Shown here: one piece after another, positions 7,770 to 11,057 of the stretch
How positions within the stretch are numbered: position 1 is the stretch's first letter
Layout of the letters: each line of letters starts with the position of its first letter
Assembly (NCBI GenBank): GCA_012963185.1
Contig: DTWD01000290.1
Location: 1 to 11,057 of the forward strand
Source of the DNA: Acidobacteriota bacterium
GTDB taxonomy: Bacteria > Acidobacteriota > Vicinamibacteria > Vicinamibacterales > UBA8438
Direction: 5' to 3'
DNA length: 11,057 nucleotides
The notes under the pieces: generated by a model
What the model was told of the DNA's origin: nothing
The model's input: the letters and a program-made list of their open reading frames with translations, nothing else
Database searches by the model: none
Translations under genes and position numbers: made by a program

Positions 7770-7886
7770 TCTTGAGCAGATAGAGTTCGATTAGGGTGCA
7801 CGTGGGTGCTAGTGTCCAGCCGATAATCCACGTCTTTCTGGAAGTAGGGCGAGGGCGTTATTCATGAAGAAAGAGTGAGGAATACG

Positions 7887-8306
7887 ATGTCAGAAGAATT
7901 AATTGAAGCCGCAAAGCAATCGATTATTTCCTACAACGAAAAAGACTGGGCGAAAGCCGAGGAAGTACATACAGCCGATTTTGTGTACGAAGAAGTGGCC
8001 ACGCACCGCAGGGCTGAGGGAATCTCGGATGTTCTTGAGATCTGGAAAGCGTGGGGGGCTGGGTTTCCGGATTCAAAAGCGACCTTTCACGACGCGCAGG
8101 CTAGTGGCAACAGGGTCGTCTTGGAAAAAACATGGACGGGAACTCATACTGGGCCGCTCGTCACGCCGGATGGTGTCGTCGAGGCCACCGGTAAAAGCTT
8201 TAGCATGCGGGCGATTTCGGTAATTGTCGTTCGGGATGGCAAGGTTGCGTTGAGCCGACAATATTTTGACTTGAACACGATGTTGTCTCAGTTGGGTTTG
8301 AGTTAA
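7887..8306 (+). CDS. SnoaL-like (NTF2-fold) protein
   Basis: The preferred start is ATG 7887, with GAGG (7877-7880) 6 nt upstream, giving 139 residues. A GTG at 7875 in frame would overlap that ribosome site. The sequence fits the SnoaL-like/ester-cyclase branch of the NTF2 fold. There is an N-terminal helix pair (SIISYNEKDWAKAEEVHTADFVYEE), an IWKAWGAGFPDSKATFHDAQASGNRVV middle segment, the strand VLEKTWTGTHTGPL, and a terminal FSMRAISVIVVRDGKVALSRQYFD sheet. Family members include polyketide cyclases and many small-molecule hydrolases or binding proteins of unknown role. No signal peptide is visible, so it should be cytoplasmic. It has its own 186-bp upstream region and stands convergent to the PQQ gene. 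Substrate unknown. Confidence 0.88.
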   Translation: MSEELIEAAKQSIISYNEKDWAKAEEVHTADFVYEEVATHRRAEGISDVLEIWKAWGAGFPDSKATFHDAQASGNRVVLEKTWTGTHTGPLVTPDGVVEATGKSFSMRAISVIVVRDGKVALSRQYFDLNTMLSQLGLS

Positions 8307-8316
8307 GCGAGTCCGA

Positions 8317-8352
8317 TGCCGCGCACCGCTCTGGGTGGTAGGGTGCGTCGCA
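8317..8352 (+). terminator. Imperfect hairpin after the SnoaL-like gene, possible transcript end
   Basis: TGCCGCGCACC (8317-8327) pairs with GGTGCGTCGCA (8342-8352). Six inner Watson-Crick pairs are followed by one G-T pair, one C-C mismatch and three outer pairs, around a 14-nt loop. It starts 10 nt after the stop codon and lies between convergent genes. No T-run follows on either strand, so it is not a standard intrinsic terminator. It could instead protect the 3' end or act with Rho. Confidence 0.3.
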
Positions 8353-8408
8353 GCGTTCAGTTGGCTATAGGTCCGAGGATTCTCGACGATTGGTAGTGTC
8401 ATTGTGTG

Positions 8409-8430
8409 TGACCGGGCCTGACCTCGGTCA
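8409..8430. repeat. Short inverted repeat at the convergent 3' end of the PQQ gene
   Basis: TGACCG (8409-8414) and CGGTCA (8425-8430) are perfect 6-bp arms around a 10-nt loop. The right arm contains the stop codon of the minus-strand PQQ gene (8430-8428). No T-tract follows in either direction. It is a weak candidate for a bidirectional transcript-end structure. Confidence 0.25.
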
Positions 8431-10407
8431 TTCAGGTAGGCTAAAAGTCCAGAAGCCAAGACCGGATGCGATCGTTACATACTGGCGACCGCCGACCATG
8501 TAAGTCATTGGTGAGGCCTTCCAGTCCTGATTCGCTTGGAAGTGCCAGAGAGGTTCGCCCGTTTCTGCGTCCAGTGCTGCAAATGCCCCACTGTCTTCTC
8601 CAAAAAAGACCAGGTCTCCATCTGTTGAGAGCACGCCGGAATAAGTCTGGGCTTTTCCCGTTTGCGGATAGCTCCACGCGATCGCACCTGTTTGGATGTC
8701 AATCGCACGAATAAACTTTTGGTTCATTGAGTTCTCGGTGAGTCTGGCAGTCCCACCTAACCAACTTCGGCCTCGCTCCCACTCGCGGTTATTTTTCGTG
8801 TACGTCATGCACGATTCATGGGCAAGGAGATAGAACAGTTTGGTGCCAGGGTGATAACTCGTTGCCCACCAGTTGGTCGCACCCCGAATGGCCGGACAGA
8901 CGTCGGTGCCTTCCTCCGTTGGGTTTGTGTTTGGTCGGACGATAGGTCGTCCAGAGTCATCCATTCCGTCTGCCCATGTTTGATGGACGAATGGCTCTCC
9001 AAGGAGAAACTGCCCGTTAGTTCGGTCCAATACGTAGAAGAAACCGTTTCTATTCCCCTGAATAAGGAGTTTACGTGGGCGACCCTGAAATTCCTCGTCG
9101 ATTAATAGAAGGGGTTCCTGTGCATCCCAGTCGTGTGTGTCGTGTGGCGTGAATTGAAAATACCACTCGAGTTCGCCCGTCTTTGGACGAAGTGCGAGGA
9201 CGGAATTGGTGTACAGGTTATCCCCGGGACGCCGGTCGCCGTTTAAATCGGGACAGGGGTTTCCTGTCGGCCAGTAGAGCAGGTCAAGATCGGAGTCATA
9301 GCTTCCCGTGAGCCAGGTTGCACCGCATCCTCGTCGGAGCACTTCTGGGTCACCCCAGGTTTCCGACCCCGGTTCGCCGGGTGCGGGAATGGTCCAGAAT
9401 CGCCACGCGCGTTCGCCCGTATCTGCATGATAGGCGTCAAGAAATCCGCGAAGCCCTGTATCTCCAGCGCTAACGCCTGCAATGACAAGATCATTGACGA
9501 CCAAGGGTGCTGCCACAGCCCCATAGTGGTCGTAGTAGTCAGCCATCTCTGTATCCCACACCAATCTGCCCGTCGACCGGTCGAGTGCGATGACATGTGC
9601 ATGGTCGGTGACTGTAAACAGAAGATTTCCTCGTACTGCCACACCTCGATTCAGGCCGATGGCAGGGTCACCGACCAATCCGGGAGTCCGTGGTTGCGCA
9701 TAACGCCAGAGTTCACGTCCGGTGACCGCGTCAAGGGCATACACCTGATTTGGCCCGGTGACGTACATCACGCCAGCGAGAACGACGGGTGTTCCTTCGA
9801 TCATTGGTAAATCTGGGATCGGGAAAAACCACTGCGCCGCCAGCTGATCAACGTTGTTTTGATTGATTTGGGAGAGCGTGCTGTGTCGATTTGAGGAATC
9901 ACTTCCGTTGTACGAATTCCAGTCGACGTATGGTTCCAATTGTGGCTGAACAAACGTATCGCCCTCTTTTTTAAGAAGGTGGATATTGCCGTCAGCGGTT
10001 CGTAGTTGTGCGTCGAAACCACTTTCGTTCAGCACGGTACCGTTAATAGTTTCACCGTTGAGAAGCTGAAGAGAACCGGCTCGTAGGGTGGGTGCACGTG
10101 GGTCACGAGCAGCGGGTGCCGCCGCGTCAGCCATATTTTTAAGGTGAGTAATCAGTGCGTCCAGTTCCTCGCCTGGGATATTGAAGGCGGGCATGCCTTT
10201 CGAGGGAACGCCTTCAGTGATGATTGTTGAAAGTTGGTCACGATTAGTTCGATACAGCGTAAGGAGAATGGACCGAGCGCGGTCGGTCCCGGCGGCATCC
10301 GCGCCATGGCACAACGTACACCTGGATTGATAGGAGTCCTCACCCTGGGCTGCTAATGCGTGCATTCCCGTCAGAAGAATGACGCTAATGAATCCCCACA
10401 CTCTCAT
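8428..10407 (-). CDS. Cytochrome c / PQQ-dependent dehydrogenase fusion
   Basis: From ATG at 10407-10405 this encodes 659 residues; an in-frame GTG at 10413 would add two. Residues 1 to about 20 are a Sec signal (MRVWGFISVILLTGMHALAA). One c-type heme domain follows, with CTLCH at 30-34 and GMPAF (71-75) supplying the likely axial Met. Residues about 105-155 form a small beta unit (SLQLLNGETINGTVL, LRTADGNIHLLKKEGDTF). The rest is an eight-bladed quinoprotein propeller from DWNSYNG to the end, with at least six ALDxxTGxxxW-like blade motifs. Cofactor-site segments are GDTGLRGF (D316), TGNPCP (N383) and PHDTHDWDA (421-429). The predicted role is PQQ-dependent periplasmic oxidation of an alcohol or similar substrate, with electrons passed to the heme. 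In methanol dehydrogenase the metal ligand at the D316 position is Glu. No vicinal Cys-Cys pair is visible. The gene is divergent from the terminal secreted-protein gene. Confidence 0.93.
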   Translation of the reverse strand: MRVWGFISVILLTGMHALAAQGEDSYQSRCTLCHGADAAGTDRARSILLTLYRTNRDQLSTIITEGVPSKGMPAFNIPGEELDALITHLKNMADAAAPAARDPRAPTLRAGSLQLLNGETINGTVLNESGFDAQLRTADGNIHLLKKEGDTFVQPQLEPYVDWNSYNGSDSSNRHSTLSQINQNNVDQLAAQWFFPIPDLPMIEGTPVVLAGVMYVTGPNQVYALDAVTGRELWRYAQPRTPGLVGDPAIGLNRGVAVRGNLLFTVTDHAHVIALDRSTGRLVWDTEMADYYDHYGAVAAPLVVNDLVIAGVSAGDTGLRGFLDAYHADTGERAWRFWTIPAPGEPGSETWGDPEVLRRGCGATWLTGSYDSDLDLLYWPTGNPCPDLNGDRRPGDNLYTNSVLALRPKTGELEWYFQFTPHDTHDWDAQEPLLLIDEEFQGRPRKLLIQGNRNGFFYVLDRTNGQFLLGEPFVHQTWADGMDDSGRPIVRPNTNPTEEGTDVCPAIRGATNWWATSYHPGTKLFYLLAHESCMTYTKNNREWERGRSWLGGTARLTENSMNQKFIRAIDIQTGAIAWSYPQTGKAQTYSGVLSTDGDLVFFGEDSGAFAALDAETGEPLWHFQANQDWKASPMTYMVGGRQYVTIASGLGFWTFSLPE

Positions 10408-10413
10408 TGCCAC

Positions 10414-10433
10414 AGGCCATGATACGAAGGCCT
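10414..10433. repeat. Inverted repeat next to the PQQ gene start
   Basis: AGGCC (10414-10418) and GGCCT (10429-10433) are perfect 5-bp arms with a 10-nt spacer, immediately upstream of the PQQ start codons. It could be an operator half-site pair, or a small hairpin in the leader that competes with ribosome access; the gene lacks a good Shine-Dalgarno sequence. Short enough to occur by chance. Confidence 0.25.
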
Positions 10434-10471
10434 AGGGGTTCCGTCCAATGCCGGCGGTGTCAAGAAGAGAT

Positions 10472-10493
10472 CAGCTGCGCTCAGCGCGAGCTG
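10472..10493. repeat. Compact GC-rich hairpin in the divergent intergenic region
   Basis: CAGCT (10472-10476) pairs with AGCTG (10489-10493), and inside it GCGC (10477-10480) pairs with GCGC (10484-10487), leaving a TCA triloop and one bulged G (10488). Nine pairs in 22 bases make a strong local stem. On the minus strand it is followed by a pyrimidine-rich TCTCTTCTT, but it would lie in the PQQ leader, so a terminator role would imply attenuation. Role unknown. Confidence 0.35.
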
Positions 10494-10509
10494 TAGAACC
10501 TAGAGAGAG

Positions 10510-10519
10510 ACGACGTCGT
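10510..10519. promoter_or_regulatory. Perfect 10-bp palindrome, possible operator
   Basis: ACGACGTCGT is a perfect palindrome. The heptamer GTCGTGC begins inside it (10515-10521) and recurs at 10534-10540, about two helical turns away. This arrangement would suit a dimeric regulator binding on one face of the DNA between the divergent genes. No regulator is encoded nearby. Confidence 0.25.
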
Positions 10520-10544
10520 GCCGGTAAAACATTGTCGTGCTGAA

Positions 10545-10620
10545 CGATTCGGTGGAGTCTTTAATCTTCGCGAATTTCCTGCACGTTCGCGGCGAGCCCA
10601 AGGTAGACTGCACCGAATCG
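10545..10620. repeat. 16-bp inverted repeat with one mismatch upstream of the last gene
   Basis: The left arm CGATTCGGTGGAGTCT (10545-10560) and right arm AGACTGCACCGAATCG (10605-10620) are complementary at 15 of 16 positions, the exception being G10555 opposite G10610. Allowing A10621 to bulge adds A-T, A-T and G-T pairs outward. The 44-nt spacer contains a nested stem, CGCGAA (10569-10574) with TTCGCG (10586-10591). ATTTT follows the right arm, and the G-rich ribosome site of the next gene starts 10 nt later. In RNA this would be a long two-tier stem-loop in the leader. In DNA it could be a looped operator pair. It is seen directly; its role is inferred. Confidence 0.6.
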
Positions 10621-10644
10621 ATTTTGTGCTGGGGGGGAGATTCG

Positions 10645-11057
10645 ATGCGCTATCAAATGGTGGTTATAGCCGGTGTTGCGTTACTGGGAACTGCGGTGTC
10701 CAGCGAGGCTCAGACTGAGGTTCCGATGACACCATGGGGAGCACCTGACCTGATGGGTGTCTGGGATTATCGAACGATTACTCCCATGCAACGTCCTGAG
10801 CAATACGGGGACAGAGAGTTTTTGACTGAAGAGGAGGCTGCAGATCTCGATCAAGCTGCAATTGATAGAGAAGAACGGTTATGGAACCAAGCTTCCGAGC
10901 GCACGGAGGTGGGAGGCAATGTCGACAGGCGCGGTTCCGGTGAGGCGCCTGGTTCCTATAACCAGTTTTGGATCGATGTCGGTACGAATACGGTCGATAC
11001 ACGGAGAACCTCGTTGATTATCGAGCCTTCTAATGGTCGGTATCCGGCATTAACCCC
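10645..11057 (+). CDS. Secreted protein of unknown function, C-terminus off the right edge
   Basis: ATG 10645 is preceded by GGGGGGGAGA (10631-10640) at good spacing and opens a frame of 137 codons that runs off the right edge. Residues 1 to about 22 are a Sec signal (MRYQMVVIAGVALLGTAVSSEA, cleavage before QTEV). The mature part begins with PWGAPDLMGVWDYRTITPMQRP, then an acidic helical stretch (FLTEEEAADLDQAAIDREERLW), NQFWIDVG and RTSLIIEPSNGRYPALTP. I recognise this layout (PDLxGVWDxRTITPxxRP and RTSLIxxPxxGRxPxLTP) from uncharacterised secreted proteins that are often multicopy in Acidobacteriota. No catalytic or metal-binding motif is visible. It is divergent from the PQQ dehydrogenase, with about 237 bp between the starts, so shared regulation is possible. 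The function is not known to me. Confidence 0.88.
   Translation, partial: MRYQMVVIAGVALLGTAVSSEAQTEVPMTPWGAPDLMGVWDYRTITPMQRPEQYGDREFLTEEEAADLDQAAIDREERLWNQASERTEVGGNVDRRGSGEAPGSYNQFWIDVGTNTVDTRRTSLIIEPSNGRYPALT

Noticed and set aside
7794..7807. A 14-base identical repeat, GGGTGCACGTGGGT, also at 10090-10103
   Set aside because: The second copy is inside the PQQ coding sequence. A single 14-base match in an 11-kb window is near what chance allows, and nothing else is shared around it.
9427..9810. Plus-strand open frame of 127 codons opposite the PQQ gene
   Set aside because: Lies wholly within the conserved propeller coding sequence on the other strand and shows no family resemblance.
10518..10718. 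Plus-strand open frame of 66 codons across the intergenic region and the start of the last gene
   Set aside because: Out of frame with the signal-peptide gene at 10645, which has the good ribosome site. Its first part is the inverted-repeat region and the product is Arg-rich and unrecognisable.

Overview
The window (about 11 kb, moderate G+C) looks like chromosomal DNA of a free-living Gram-negative bacterium. The best guess is Acidobacteriota, perhaps the Vicinamibacteria branch, and this is inference from gene content. It holds a paired two-heme DUF1587/1592-type secreted cytochrome and a Tat-exported DUF1552 protein, two enzymes of the futalosine menaquinone pathway, a cytochrome-c/PQQ fusion dehydrogenase, and a secreted protein opening with a PDLxGVWDYRTITP segment that I associate with acidobacterial paralogue families. 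I see no transposase, integrase, phage gene, tRNA, rRNA or CRISPR array.

Layout. (1) 1-689, minus strand: a quinone-oxidoreductase-type MDR dehydrogenase whose C-terminus lies off the left edge. (2) 690-865: divergent promoter region. (3) 866-7700, plus strand: five tightly packed genes, namely the DUF1592-type cytochrome, the DUF1552 protein, an exported ankyrin-repeat protein, mqnB and mqnD. Junctions are 4-bp overlap, 16 nt, about 26 nt and 4-bp overlap, so one operon is likely. (4) 7701-7886: an AT-rich leader. (5) 7887-8306, plus strand: a SnoaL-like protein. (6) 8307-8427: short convergent spacer with an imperfect hairpin. (7) 8428-10407, minus strand: cytochrome c/PQQ dehydrogenase. 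(8) 10408-10644: a divergent intergenic region unusually rich in inverted repeats. (9) 10645-11057, plus strand: a secreted protein of unknown function, cut by the right edge.

How the genes may work together. Most of the products are exported or redox-related. The cytochrome, DUF1552 and ankyrin proteins carry Sec or Tat signals and probably act outside the cytoplasm. MqnB and MqnD act in the cytoplasm to make the menaquinone that would feed or receive electrons from such cytochromes. The PQQ protein probably oxidises an alcohol, aldose or similar substrate in the periplasm and passes electrons to its own heme. The physiological link between quinone synthesis and the secreted heme proteins is inferred from operon structure only.

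The families themselves are known. The least explained signal is the symmetry-rich region at 10414-10644, above all a 16-bp inverted repeat with one mismatch just upstream of the last gene. I found no convincing wholly new system.
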